DNA of 64,000 nucleotides from Panagrolaimus kolymaensis (taxonomy: Eukaryota; Nematoda; Chromadorea; Rhabditida; Panagrolaimidae). The position numbers were made by a program, and so were the translations under genes. Of this stretch, positions 47,592 to 58,138 are shown piece after piece; position 1 is the stretch's first letter, and the number at the start of each line of letters is the position of its first letter. Below the pieces are notes generated by a model. That model had not been told where the DNA came from, did not search any database, and saw only the letters and a program-made list of their open reading frames with translations. The stretch is taken from positions 248,001 to 312,000 of the forward strand of contig JAJQJQ010000067.1 of the NCBI GenBank assembly GCA_028622995.1, in the 5' to 3' direction.

Positions 47592-48979
47592 ATGACGACT
47601 TCTATGGATACTTTACCCGATCGATTGCGGCATCGAGTAAAAATAAAGAATGAATTATTTCGAAATACTCTTTGTGAATTTGTTTGTACAACCATTTTAG
47701 TTGTAAGCCTTTTTATTCGATTAAAAAGAAAACTAAAAAACAAAGTTTTAGTTTGGTGGAAATTCAGTTTCTGCTACAGACATCCTTGGCCGAGGTCAAT
47801 TCAATGAATGGATAGGAGTTACAATTGGTTGGGGTTTAGCTTTAATTATTGCTGCACAAATAGGTTATCGAACATCAGGTAAAAATAAAAAACAACCAAT
47901 AAAATTATAAGTTTTAAGTTTTTGTTAAATTTTTAGGATCACATTTAAATCCAGCGATAAGTTTATTTTTAGCTACTTTTAAATCCATAACCATTATTGA
48001 AATGTTTTGTTATTGGTTAGCTCAGCTACTTGGAGGATTTTTTGGAGCAGCTTTAACTTTCATTATGTATTATGGTAAGCTAGCTTCCAATCCACAAAAA
48101 TCCAAAACCATCGATTTCATTGCATTGAAAAAATTTTTAGATGCAATCGAAAACTTCGATGGTGGAGTTCGAACTGTTACAGGTCCAAGAGCCACAGCAA
48201 AAATATTTGCAACATATCCCGCAGAAAATTTAAGTATATTTGGTGGTTTTATGGATCAAATAATTGGAACAGCAATGTTATGTTTTTTTGTTGCAGCGAT
48301 CATCGATCGAAGAAATAAAATTCCTTTATCTTTTCAACCAATGTTAATTGGTTTTTCTTTGATGTTGATTGGAATGGCTTGGGGAATGAATGTAAGGTAT
48401 TATTGTATCTAAGACCCCATCGAAAATATTCTAAAATTCAGCAGCACCAAATTTTGATAATCCAAATCCCAAAAAAAATTTGAAATATGTAAACCTAAGT
48501 TTTTTTCGCATCACAGCCATTCACTAACATAAACGCCTATGGCAATAACCATTACTTCACTTGAAAATTCCATTTATGTTTACTAATTATCTTTAATTTT
48601 AGTCTGGTTATGCAGTGAATCCAGCAAGAGATTTAGGACCAAGAATATTTACCCTTTGTGTTGGATATGGATCCAAAGTATTCAGGTACCTAAAAATTCC
48701 TTTGTTTTGCAACAACACCTTCCTTACATGCTCCAACATTTTTTTAGTTATCGCAATTACAAATGGTTTATTATTCCCATTTTGGGTCCATTAATTGGTG
48801 GACCAATTGGAGCATGGATTTATCAATTTTCTGTTGGCTTTCACATTCCAAGTGAATTGGATGAAATTGAAGAAGAGTTTCGTCGAATTCAAGATAATAA
48901 TAAACTTCATCAAACTGTGATATTGCAAGAAAGTGAAACGCCTCAATCAAGTAGTACACATCAAAATGTTCACAGGTAA
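47592..48979 (+). CDS. Aquaglyceroporin with canonical NPA boxes
   Basis: Six exons, 47592-47702, 47752-47878, 47937-48074, 48141-48391, 48603-48685 and 48748-48979, give 313 residues. Both pore motifs are intact: [10 protein letters not shown] (NPA 84-86) and [13 protein letters not shown] (NPA 215-217 with the glycerol-facilitator Asp219). Six transmembrane helices are expected. The first three exons after the N-terminus have the same lengths (127 and 138 nt) and phases as in the paralogue at 40446. The intron 48075-48140 is 66 nt without an in-frame stop, so unspliced mRNA would keep frame and add 22 residues in loop C. The cytosolic tail ends THQNVHR. It probably moves glycerol and water across membranes. 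Confidence 0.93.
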
Positions 48980-49349
48980 ATATTCCAAATAGGAATAAAA
49001 CTTTTTATGAATCAAAAGGTTTTAGTATTGAATCGAGAATGATCTAATCATGCCACAGTATTCACCCCAACAATGCACTAATTCTAATCATGGTACTTAT
49101 GTAACAAAGAATGTTGTGAATATATTGTCCTAATAGTTAGTTAAAAAATAAAGAAATTATATTAAAACCAATTAAAATACTAACATCACCGAAAAGATTG
49201 TACCTCGAAAGTAACAAAAAAACAAAATACAAAAAACAAGTTTATTAATGCCACAAAAAAGATTATACATACATACACATATGAAATTGAATCGTATATA
49301 TTAAAACAAAGTAAAAAAAGAAAACACAATGAAACAAAAAATCATTCAT
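48980..49349. other. Convergent 3' region
   Basis: A 370-bp AT-rich spacer between aquaglyceroporin 2 (+) and the arrestin-domain gene (-). Only A/T tracts and TACATACACATA-type simple sequence were seen. Confidence 0.4.
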
Positions 49350-50520
49350 TCATTCACCATCTTCATCTTCTTCGATTAGTGTTGTTGTTTGATTATTCTT
49401 TTCACCGATAGATCCATTAGCATTTGGAATCAAACACGTTTCAGAATTAGATGTTTCTGGATCATTGCGTTCGTAAATAGGTAATTGAATTTCATGAGCC
49501 ATATTATCATAAATCACTATTTGACAGGTAATTACAAGAGGTCGATCAAAAAGTCCAGCGCTTGAAACTTTGACCTAAAAAATAAAAGCTATAAACATAG
49601 CCAAAATGTACGGAAGAAAGAGACTCACATGAACATAGTGACGAATTTGGAATAAGCTGCTGCTTTTGATTGTTGGAAGACACTCGAAAAGCGGAATATT
49701 GCTAACGTGATGAGATCGACAAAGTTCAGGAACCTATAAAAGTAAAAGATAAAGCAATGAAAGTGGAGTAAAAGGTAAAACTTACATTAACCTTTTGAAT
49801 TGAACGATGTGAAAGACATGAAAGAACTTGAAATCGATGAACTCCAGTTAAAGTTGGACGAGCGACATGAGCAACAGTTCTAATGGCAGTTTCAATATAC
49901 TTGACTCTTGATGAACGATCATTTGAAACATTGATGGATAAAGCGACAGTTTCATGACGAGAAAACACGCGTTTGTTGATGGTTACCTAAAAGATGCTAA
50001 TGAAAGAGATAAAACAAGTTTGAACATAAACACATACCATAACTCTTAAGCATTTATTTGAAAACCATGAGCCTTGTTTATCAATGATTATTTTGGATCG
50101 AGAAAGAGCTGGTGCCAGATTCATTATTGGAATAACATTGAAATTGATCGTTTCTCGTTTATGACGATTGAACCATAAGTGACCATGAATTCTAGCGGTG
50201 ATTGAATATTTGATTGAACCAAAACCACCATCGACACTTCGAGGACATGTTGCTGGAAGAATGAAGACGAATGGAAACTCATGATGACCAGCTTGAAGTT
50301 CATAGTTGATTGCATGCCATAGTATTAGTTCATAGCTAAAATAAACTTCATCAGGAATCAATGAGAAGATAATATGGGCTTGTCCAATAGCATGAAGAGA
50401 AACTTTTGACGTTTTGATAGCTGCTGAAGTTGAAACTTTCACTTTCCCACTTATAGTTGAACCAGGCGCAAATGTTCGAGTTGAATTTTCAAGTTCAATG
50501 GAGAATAGGTTGATTACCAT
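49350..50520 (-). CDS. Arrestin domain-containing protein (ARRDC type)
   Basis: Exons 50038-50520, 49786-49986, 49629-49733 and 49350-49574 all join in phase 0, giving 337 residues. The N-terminal arrestin fold is recognisable (FSIELENSTRTFAPGSTISGKVKV, SLHAIGQAHI, GHHEFPFVFILPATCPRSVDGGFGSIKYSITARI). The C-terminal fold begins VTINKRVFSRHETVALSINVSN. Alpha-arrestins of this kind are cytosolic adaptors that link membrane cargo to ubiquitin ligases and endocytosis. The Glu/Asp-rich C-terminus (LIEEDEDGE) has no PPxY motif, so Nedd4-type recruitment is not evident. It is the last gene in the minus-strand cluster that starts at 57681, and it is separated from ZNF830 by 736 bp. Confidence 0.9.
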
Positions 50521-51256
50521 AATTGAGGATTAATAATAACTGAAAAAATTGATTGATTGAGTAAGGAAAATTCCATTCAAAAAAACAAACAAACTTACAG
50601 CTTTCTTCGTTGATCGTTGCTTCAAAAAATGAAGACTTTGAAGAATGAAAAAAGTCTCAAAGTTTGAGCAACAAACAACAAACTTACTCATTTCAAACAA
50701 AAAATATTTTCGCTGAAACTCAAGTTTGACGTTCAGAATATTTTACCAGAATCCTAAAAACTTTAGTTTTTTCCATCTAAAAATTTCATTTCACTTTTTT
50801 TTTCAAGCTCTTTGCTTACTGCTGTTTCGATAAAGCTTTTTTGTGATGCTTTAACCGTTTAATTTTGCTAACCTTTTCCAATCACCTGTAAATTACATTA
50901 TCTCTCCTTTTGCATTGTCGTCTACAGTTAAGGAATATCAAATTTTAGTACTTCGATGCAAACAAAGGAAAGCGAAAATTTTTATTATTTCTTATCAAAA
51001 CTTCCTTTTACCCTAATTTATTCTTTTCTGCTAATAATTTGAGAATAATCCTAACAAAAAATGATAAAAACCGTTAGAGTTCTAAAAATTCAGATTTGAG
51101 ACATCTGCAAAAAGTTTTCAAAGACTTTGATTTTAACATTCCCAAAAAGCTTCAATGACTTCCAAGTTTACATACAAAAAAGAAACACAGTACAAACAAC
51201 TTTATTATAAGTTTCTAAAACAAAAAAAAAATAAATACACAAAACAAGAATTCATT
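50521..51256. other. Spacer between arrestin-domain and ZNF830-like genes
   Basis: A 736-bp AT-rich gap between two minus-strand genes, containing the arrestin gene's 5' region. No exon was identified. Confidence 0.4.
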
Positions 51257-52187
51257 TCATACAATTTTTCGAGATCTCCAATTATCTCCTTCATAATCTT
51301 CATCGTTGTCCACATCATCATCTGATTCTTGTTGGTCATCTTCTTTATCGTTGTTTTCTTCCATTTCTTCTTGTTGTTGCTGTTGTTGTTTACGAGCAGC
51401 TAAAATGGATTCTCTCTTCTTTTCTAATTCATTCAAAGTTTTCCAATATTTCATACTTGTGTCAATTGATTCCATTTGCCTTTCATGTGTGAATACTTTA
51501 GTCTGAAAAATAACAAAATTATTGCAATCTTTGAAGCATAAAAAAGGTAGCAAAAGTTGAAGGGATATTCTATGTAGCATCATTAAGTTTCCATAAACAT
51601 GTTTTACAAATCTTTCCTTTTTGTTTGATCAAACTTACATCAACATCATCTTCGGTTGCTACTTCGTGTTCAGCTGCAGATAGTTCATTCATAAACTTTT
51701 GATATTCAGCATCCAACACTTTTTGCTTTTCAATTGTTGCTTCGGTCTGAAACGCACTTTTCATAACTTTGGGTGTTGTAAAAATGATCAATAAACGAAC
51801 CTTTTCATTTTGTACAGGATTATCAAAGAAGCCATCAGGAATAAAAGCATATTCATTTGATGATGATGGTGCTGCTGCTGAAGTCGTAGATTTTCCATTA
51901 GCAACAGTACCTTCTTCAACTAAAATCAATAAACAATTAGTGAATAAAAATTTGAGCTTTAACTCACGTTTTAATCTTTTAGCAGCGTTTGAAACATCAT
52001 CGGAAGGATCAACAAGTTGTCGCTTTTCTGCTGCTCCATTTGATGATGATGTTGGTCGAGAAGTTTTAGCAGCTGCTTGAGCTTTGAGTTCATTTACTCG
52101 TTGCTTATGTTTTCGACCAGTCACATGAGCTGTCCATAGCTTTTGACTAACTTGAGTAGCACATGCAGGACAAAATTTGGTTGACAT
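51257..52187 (-). CDS. ZNF830: ZNF830/CCDC16-like zinc finger protein
   Basis: Exons 51968-52187, 51801-51919, 51639-51746 and 51257-51502 give 230 residues (vertebrate ZNF830 is about 370). The N-terminus has a single C2H2 finger of the matrin/U1-like kind: C6-x2-C9-x11-H21-x5-H27, with LWTAHVTGRKHKQRVNELK. IPDGFFDNPVQ is the second conserved patch, and the C-terminal part (ESIDTSMKYWKTLNELEKKRESILAARKQ) is a coiled coil with an acidic tail. ZNF830 proteins are nuclear, with roles in pre-mRNA splicing and genome stability. An acceptor (CTAG, AG at 52189-52190) is one base before the ATG, so the mRNA is probably trans-spliced there, downstream of CTU1. Confidence 0.87.
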
Positions 52188-52188
52188 C

Positions 52189-52200
52189 CTAGAAAAATGT
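52189..52200 (-). promoter_or_regulatory. Probable trans-splice acceptor of ZNF830-like gene
   Basis: On the minus strand CATTTTTCTAG is followed by one G and then the start ATG. An outron-free acceptor this close to the start codon and about 100 nt after the upstream gene's AATAAA is the usual arrangement of a downstream operon gene in nematodes. Confidence 0.6.
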
Positions 52201-52295
52201 AACGATAAATAAGGAGATAAAGGATTCAAGAATGTATCAAAGTGTTAAGAAAACACACGTATGGCAAAAATTGAGACACCAAATTCAAACAACTC

Positions 52296-52301
52296 TTTAT
52301 T
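52296..52301 (-). terminator. Polyadenylation signal AATAAA of CTU1
   Basis: AATAAA on the minus strand lies 41 nt after the CTU1 stop and about 106 nt before the ZNF830 acceptor, fitting intergenic processing of an operon transcript. Confidence 0.6.
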
Positions 52302-52341
52302 AAACTTAACAAAAATTAAACAACAATAACAAAAAAAGGTT

Positions 52342-53577
52342 TTAGAAATCTAAAGCTTTGTCGGTGCATGCGCATTCACCACCGCATCCTCCTCCATTAC
52401 TCTTTTCATTTCCATTATCAGTTATTTTCACTTCATTCAATGAGCCATTTGACTTGGTTTTTTTCAATTTTCCTTTGGTAATTTCATCATTATTCAATCC
52501 AGATAGTAATCGGCATGCTTGACAAAATTCTTGGCTTGAAACATAATCACAATTTACACACCGTTTTTGAGTTGGAAGGATATCATGCTTGACTACAGCT
52601 ACGTCTTCACCAGATCGAACAATTTCCATAATAACTCGAGGTGATATTCTTTCAAGAGCTTTGAGATGGTTTCTAAAAGAAGCAAATAATGAAAAGAAAG
52701 AAGTAATGAAACAAAGATTTTACCTAACAACTCCACGATAAGAATTAGGCGCATACGTACATTCAACAGAGAAGTAATTCAATTTTTTGAAATGAGCATA
52801 AAATACGATATCCTTTTGATATGAATAACGAAATGGCTTGACACGGATTATTCCACCTTCCACACCAGTAACATGACTTGCAGAACGTTCAAGTCGAGCG
52901 ACATCACCACGAAGAATATTCATCATGACAGTTTCAGCTACATCATCAGCATTATGTCCAGTGCAAACTTTCATACATTCAAATTTTGTAGCACCACTAA
53001 AACGAACAACATGGTTAAATAAGTATGCAACTAAAATGAAAAATAACCGATCAAGAGCTTGTCGACGAAATACTCCACAAAATGTGCAATTATTCTTTGA
53101 ACCAATCTTCTTTACAATTTCATCCATCGTCCATCCATACAAATCTTTGTAACTCAGGATATTCAATGGCAAACCAAGATCCTTTTCATTTTTGTGAACT
53201 TCTCGAATTGATGCATCTCGATATCCTTCGATTCCTTCATCAATACAAACAAGGTAGAGTTCAAGGCCATAATCATGTCGTTGATTGAGAATATTCATAG
53301 TATGAGCAAGAACGGTCGAATCTTTACCACCTGAAACACCAATAGCAACTTTTTCACCACGTTGTTGAAATATTTTTGTTTCAATAATTGTTTGATGAAC
53401 ATCCTAAAAAATGGAAAATAATTATTGGTAAAATCAGAAAGAACAAAGACAAAGCAAGCAAAGACAATGATGACATACCTCTTCAAACCAATGTAAAAAG
53501 CATGGAACACATGAAGATTCATTTGTTTTTGCAATCTTAATTGATGGCGATTCAGCACAATTATAACACGATGCCAT
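52342..53577 (-). CDS. CTU1: CTU1/NCS6 cytosolic tRNA thiolase subunit
   Basis: Exons 53479-53577, 53048-53403, 52724-52996 and 52342-52672 give 352 residues (human CTU1 is 348). It opens with a zinc-binding CYNC/CVPC pair (4-26). The PP-loop ATPase motif SGGKDS lies at 57-62, with [25 protein letters not shown] and [13 protein letters not shown] following in the expected order. The end has [16 protein letters not shown], the second zinc site. With CTU2, CTU1 adenylates and thiolates uridine 34 of tRNA-Lys, -Glu and -Gln (the mcm5s2U pathway, using the URM1 sulfur carrier) in the cytosol. The C-terminal tail is Gly/Cys-rich ([10 protein letters not shown]). It lies 155 bp upstream of the ZNF830-like gene, probably in one operon. 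Confidence 0.96.
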
Positions 53578-53887
53578 TGTTGAAAGTATTGGAGATTAAA
53601 AAAGTAAACTTCGTCGTTGAAATTTGTTCAACTAAAATTTTTTTGAAAGCTCGAAGATTTCAAAGTTGTTGTTTGAGTCTCTCAAAGCCAACTTTGTGTG
53701 GGACTTTGAAGTTGAAACTTTTTCAGTGGTTTTTTTTGAGCAACCAAATTTACTAAAATTGGTTCCACCATAAAACTTTTAAATGCGGATATAAAGTTCC
53801 ACGATAATACAAAGAATTAAGGGACTTATATATTTAATATTATTACATACATATTTACTTTTACATACAAACAAAAGAAGGAAATAT
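53578..53887. other. Spacer upstream of CTU1
   Basis: A 310-bp AT-rich gap between Cys-rich protein A and CTU1, both on the minus strand. It may be intercistronic, but I see no clear AATAAA just after the upstream stop. Confidence 0.4.
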
Positions 53888-54650
53888 TCAAGAAGCAAAA
53901 ACATTTCTTAAAAACCATAACGTAATTTCCCACAAAATTTGGCCAATGAGCATTCCAAGAAAAATGCATCCAATAGTTGCCCAATTACCACGTTTTATAT
54001 CATTGATTGCTTTATTCATTGATCTCATAATTGTTTTAATTATACCATCACTTGATTCAGGATAGCAACCATGAAAGCCTTTAGTTGGTCGAAGTGCATC
54101 TTCATAATTGCAGGTTTTCTTAGAAAGTTGAGGACGTTTAATAACAGAAGTTTCAATCTAAAATAATAACATTTTTATATATCAATGAAAACAATGAAAT
54201 AAAAACTAACCATTTTGTTCAATTTATCATAAGCACAATATCTACCAGCAAATTCATTGGCATTATTGTTACATGAAGCATGAAAATAGTAATCATTTGG
54301 ATCAATTTTTTCTTTGTTTGCACATATATTTTGATCTTCATCACATCCATAGTAACGATAAATAACACCACTAACAAGACATTCCCATGCAGCACATTCA
54401 TGATCACAAGTTATACCCATTTCCGAAGATGTTAAATTCAATTCAGCTAAAAACAAGAAGAAATTATTATCAAATGAACCGGACGCAACACAATTTGAAG
54501 CACCAACAAAAGCAAAAAATAAAACTTACTGTTCCAATTGAATGTACCTTTCTGTGTTTCACATTCAAAAAACTTTTTACATTGAAGAGCTTCAAGAAAT
54601 GGAAGATGCAAAATGAGCGCAGCAGCCAGAAAAATGATGATGAGTTTCAT
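53888..54650 (-). CDS. Cys-rich membrane-anchored protein A
   Basis: Exons 54530-54650, 54211-54446 and 53888-54157 give 208 residues. The signal peptide (LIIIFLAAALILHLPFLEA) is followed by a Cys-rich ectodomain: LQCKKFFECET, ITCDHECAAWECLVSG, YRYYGCDEDQNICANKEK, ASCNNN and RYCAYDKLNKM. A C-terminal hydrophobic segment (TIGCIFLGMLIGQILWEI) could be a membrane anchor or GPI-type signal. The pattern is reminiscent of secreted Ly6-like or venom-allergen-like cysteine proteins, but I do not recognise the family. The paralogue at 55329-57681 shares LPFLEALQC, AAWEC, YRYYGCDED, NICANKEK and DKLNK. Confidence 0.82.
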
Positions 54651-55328
54651 GATTTTTGGCTTTTTTGATTGACGACGAACAGCGACGACGAAAAATTGAA
54701 ACAGCAACAATGAAAGAAAAAATTTGTCGATGACTGATTGCTTTATCCACAAAAATCAAGCATCTTTTTTTTTATGAAAATTTTTCAATTCTCTTTTTAC
54801 GGGTTTTTTTTAGTGTGGGATTTTTCAAAGCTGATTGAAGATACTAAACATTTCCACACATTCATGCTTATTGGATAAACTTTTAGTAAATTTCTTCTTC
54901 TTTTTTTTTGTAGGTTGTAAACATCTTTTTAAGGCAGCGAGTTATTAGAAAAACTCTAAATTCTAAAAAGTTTAGCAAAATAATATAAACGAAGACGCAA
55001 TTTTTCGATGTTTGTATGCTTGGAAAATATATTTTAAACAAAAATGGAATAACATATTTTAAAACATCAATCTCCGCACTAAATTTACAGCTGTTCTTTC
55101 TTGTAAAGATTCGAAAAACTCAGCCTCCAAAGTTTTCTTCTTCTTGTAAAAGCAACCAATTCCGATAAAAGTTTGTTCACAAAAATAACACACACATATA
55201 TACATGATTTTAATTATTACATTTATTAATCATAATTTTATTACATACAAAATAGAAAGAAAAATCATATACTTTCATTAATAAAAAGGAGAACACGAAG
55301 TAGCATCAGAATCGGCGAAGAGATATGT
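54651..55328. other. Spacer between the two Cys-rich paralogues
   Basis: AT-rich. Its first 250 bp resemble the region upstream of paralogue B (both contain ATTGACGACGAACAGCGACG and AAAAATCAAGCATC), showing that the duplication included the promoter region. No other gene is seen. Confidence 0.6.
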
Positions 55329-57681
55329 TTACCAAAATTGAGCAAAGATCCAACCAAAGAGAATCATTCCAACAAGTTTAAAAGCACCATATTTTGTTTC
55401 AATTGTTCCACTTGAAGTTGTTGTAACTTTGCTTGATCCAGGATAGCCTTTCATTGGTCGCCTAACATCACCACATGATGATGTATCAGTAATAAATTTA
55501 TGAGAATCAATATTGCCAGCTTCATCCAACTAAAATAAAATAGTATTTAGGTCAATTAAAAAATGGCAAATTATAACTAACCGCTTTATTCAACTTATCA
55601 CTTGTACAAGCTAAGACCCCGCTTTCGCGGGGTTCATACAATTGCATACTTCAAGCATTTAAATAATATAAAAAAATTTATTAACTAAAAATCTCATGGA
55701 TCTGGATCCCATACATTTAATGGATCACTCATCCCAGCGAGCTATTGGTATTCGAACATGATCTCATCCAAGTGAAATTCCAAACCATTTTAGCCCAAAA
55801 GGATCCTTTTAACGCATCCCAAACGCACCAATAATTTAAAGCATCTCAAAGTAAACAACCTCTCACCAACGTTTTTTTCTATGCAACTAAAGAAAAAGTT
55901 CTTCCTCAAATTCATTTTCTCATTAAAATATATTTATGTAAATTTTTTTTATCATTCCTTTCATTCTTTTTGCAAGGGACACCTTAAAAAGTGCGTACAC
56001 CTAATATGATGCGCCTCCGGGAGATCAGGTCGCTCATTTCATTCATTTCAAAACAATTAATAAACTAAAAATTTCATGGATCTCGATCCCATACATCTAA
56101 TAAATCATTCATCCCAGCGACCTATTGGTATTCCTATATGTCCTCATCCAAAGGAAAACACAGCGCATTTTAGTCCAAAAGGATACTTTTAACCGATTGA
56201 AAATAAAATACCAATCATTTAAAGTATTTCAAAGCAAACAACTGCTCATCAGCATTTCTTTTCTTACATAATAAAAGCAAAAGTTCATTTTTGAATTCAT
56301 TTTCACATTAAAAAACTTCATGCCAATTTTTGTTTTCATTCTTTTGTTTCATATTGGATAAAGCCATCATATGAATCTGGATCCTATACATCGAATGGAT
56401 CATTCATCCCAGCGACCTATTGGCATTTCCTCCATGCCTTCATCCAAGCGAAATTTTAGCCCTATTTATTTTAAAAGGATCCTTTTAACTCATCCCAAAG
56501 GTTACTAATTATTTATAGCATAACAAAGCAAGCAATCTCTCATTAGTGCTTCATTTCCAATACAATAATATAAAAATATCATTCGAAATGATACCCTAAA
56601 AATCTTATTTATCAAGATCATCATTCTAAGGGCATAGATCACTCATCCCAGCGATCTATTGGTATTCCTCCATGCCTTCATCCAAGCGAAATTGCAACGC
56701 ATTTTACCTTAAAAGGATCCATTAATCCATCCCAAACTCCGCCAATAATTTAAAGGGAGTGTCCCATACGATGAGAAAACCCTTACAGCGGGTGTTCCTA
56801 GCCCGAAAGTTTTTTTTCATTGTCTCAAAAGCTTACAAAGAGCTTCAAATTTTTTGTAGCTTTTTGTAGCACTTTGTTTTTTTTTCTCAAAATGCTACAA
56901 AAAGCTACAAAAATTCGTAGCACTTTGTAAGCTTTTGAGACAAAGAAACTTTCGGGCTAGGAACACCCGTCGTCGTAAAATTATTCTCATCGTCTGGGAC
57001 ACTCCCTTTAAAGCATCACAAAGCAAACAACCTCTCATCTGCGCTTCATTTCGATGCAACTAAGCAAAAGTTCATTCGTAAATGCATTTTCTCATTAAAA
57101 TATCTTTATGCAAATTTTTTTATCATTCTTTTCATTCTTTTTGCAAGGTACACCTTAAAAAGTGTGTATCTCATTCAGGAACCGTTTCCGGAAGATGAGG
57201 TCGCTCATTTCATTTATTTCATCAAATTTCCAATCCATAGACATCCAACATTAACAGACAAAAATCAGATGTAACATACCACAGACATATTTTCAAATAG
57301 GTGGCGTGGACAATCATATTTATCATTGCATGTAACATAGAAATAGTAATCTTTTAAATCAGTTTTTTCTTTGTTTGCACAAATATTATCATCTTCATCA
57401 CATCCGTAATAACGATAAACAGCGCCATCAACAACACATTCCCATGCAGCACAATTACCAATACAACTTACATTTTTAGCTCCACCTGAAATAAAAAAAG
57501 AATATTTAAAGAATCATCAAAAAAAAGTTACAAAATGCTAAAAAACTATTTACGTACCTTGTCCTCCACCATGACTTTCAAAACAATAAGAAGTACTTCG
57601 GCATTGAAGAGCTTCAAGAAATGGAAGTTGAAAGATGAGAAAAGCAAAGACAGCAACCAAAGAAGCGATGACGAGTTTCAT
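55329..57681 (-). CDS. Cys-rich membrane-anchored protein B, exon split by insertion
   Basis: Exons are 57558-57681, 57280-57485 (or extended to 57276), 55582-55610 and 55329-55529. The signal peptide ends LPFLEALQC. The ectodomain has CIGNCAAWECVVDG, YRYYGCDEDDNICANKEK, VTCNDKYDCP and CTSDKLNKA. The C-terminal anchor is LVGMILFGWIFAQFW. It is about 187 residues if the weak donor after 57276 is used. The stronger donor GTATGT at 57279 would shift the frame into the 29-nt exon. In paralogue A the matching coding sequence is one exon, so the 1.66-kb intron here arose by insertion. The gene may be expressed through the weak donor, or may be damaged. Confidence 0.68.
55616..55633. repeat. GC-rich hairpin at the end of the insertion
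   Basis: The arms ACCCCGC and GCGGGGT are separated by TTTC, next to the junction with the coding sequence of paralogue B. It is similar in style to the hairpins at 8766 and 58120. Confidence 0.8.
56750..57011. mobile_element. Palindromic MITE with TTAA ends (type 3), nested
   Basis: TTAA at 56750-56753 and 57008-57011 flanks a 254-bp body starting AGGGAGTGTCCCA and ending in the complement, with imperfect palindromic arms that include CGGGCTAGGAACACCCG and TGTAGCTTTTTGTAGC. It sits inside the fourth tandem unit. The first unit shows the empty site (AATAATTTAAAGCATC at about 55835), confirming a 4-bp TTAA duplication. Confidence 0.93.
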
Positions 57682-58108
57682 GATTTTTTGTTTTTGATTG
57701 ACGACGAACAGCGACGACGAAAATTGAAACAACAACAATGAAAGAAAAAATTCGTTGTCTGATTGCTTGCTTTATGCACAAAAATCAAGCATCATTCATT
57801 CATTCATTCATTCATTCATTCATTCATTTTTTTATGCAAATTTTTCAATTCACTTTTTATATGTTTTTTTTTTCAGTGTGGAAGTTTTCAGTCAGGCTAA
57901 TTTAGAATTAATTTAAGATACTAAAGATTTCCAGGCATTTATTGGATAACTTTTTGTAAACTTTTTCTTCTTCTATTTTTGTAGCGAGAAAATCATTTTT
58001 TAAGGTAGCAAGTTAGACAACTCTTTCTAAAAACTTTAACAAAATAATATAAACGAAGACGCATTTTTTCGATGTTTATATGCTTGGAAAATATGTTTTT
58101 ATAACAAA
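57682..58108. other. Upstream region of paralogue B with a TTCA microsatellite
   Basis: This contains (TTCA)n at about 57791-57829 and promoter-proximal sequence homologous to that of paralogue A. No other gene was found. Confidence 0.6.
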
Positions 58109-58138
58109 CTAGATGCAAAGCGGGGCCTACGGCCCCGC
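58109..58138 (-). mobile_element. Helitron-like 3' terminus (hairpin then CTAG)
   Basis: On the minus strand the perfect hairpin GCGGGGCC-GTA-GGCCCCGC (58120-58138) is followed 11 nt later by TTTGCATCTAG and then T, which fits the Helitron rule (hairpin, CTRR, insertion before T). The element would extend towards higher coordinates; its 5' end was not located. Confidence 0.55.

Larger units (their letters stand above)
55611..57275. mobile_element. Repeat-filled insertion acting as an intron in paralogue B
   Basis: A block absent from paralogue A, beginning (plus strand) with the hairpin ACCCCGC-TTTC-GCGGGGT (55616-55633) and holding four diverged tandem units near 55694-56049, 56071-56358, 56359-56595 and 56600-57220. 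Conserved words are CATCCCAGCG(A)CCTATTGG, CATCCAAG(C)GAAA, AAAAGGATCC and AGCAAACAACCTCTCAT. It has no coding capacity. Its low-coordinate end supplies the splice acceptor TCTTAG. The family is not identified. Confidence 0.65.
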
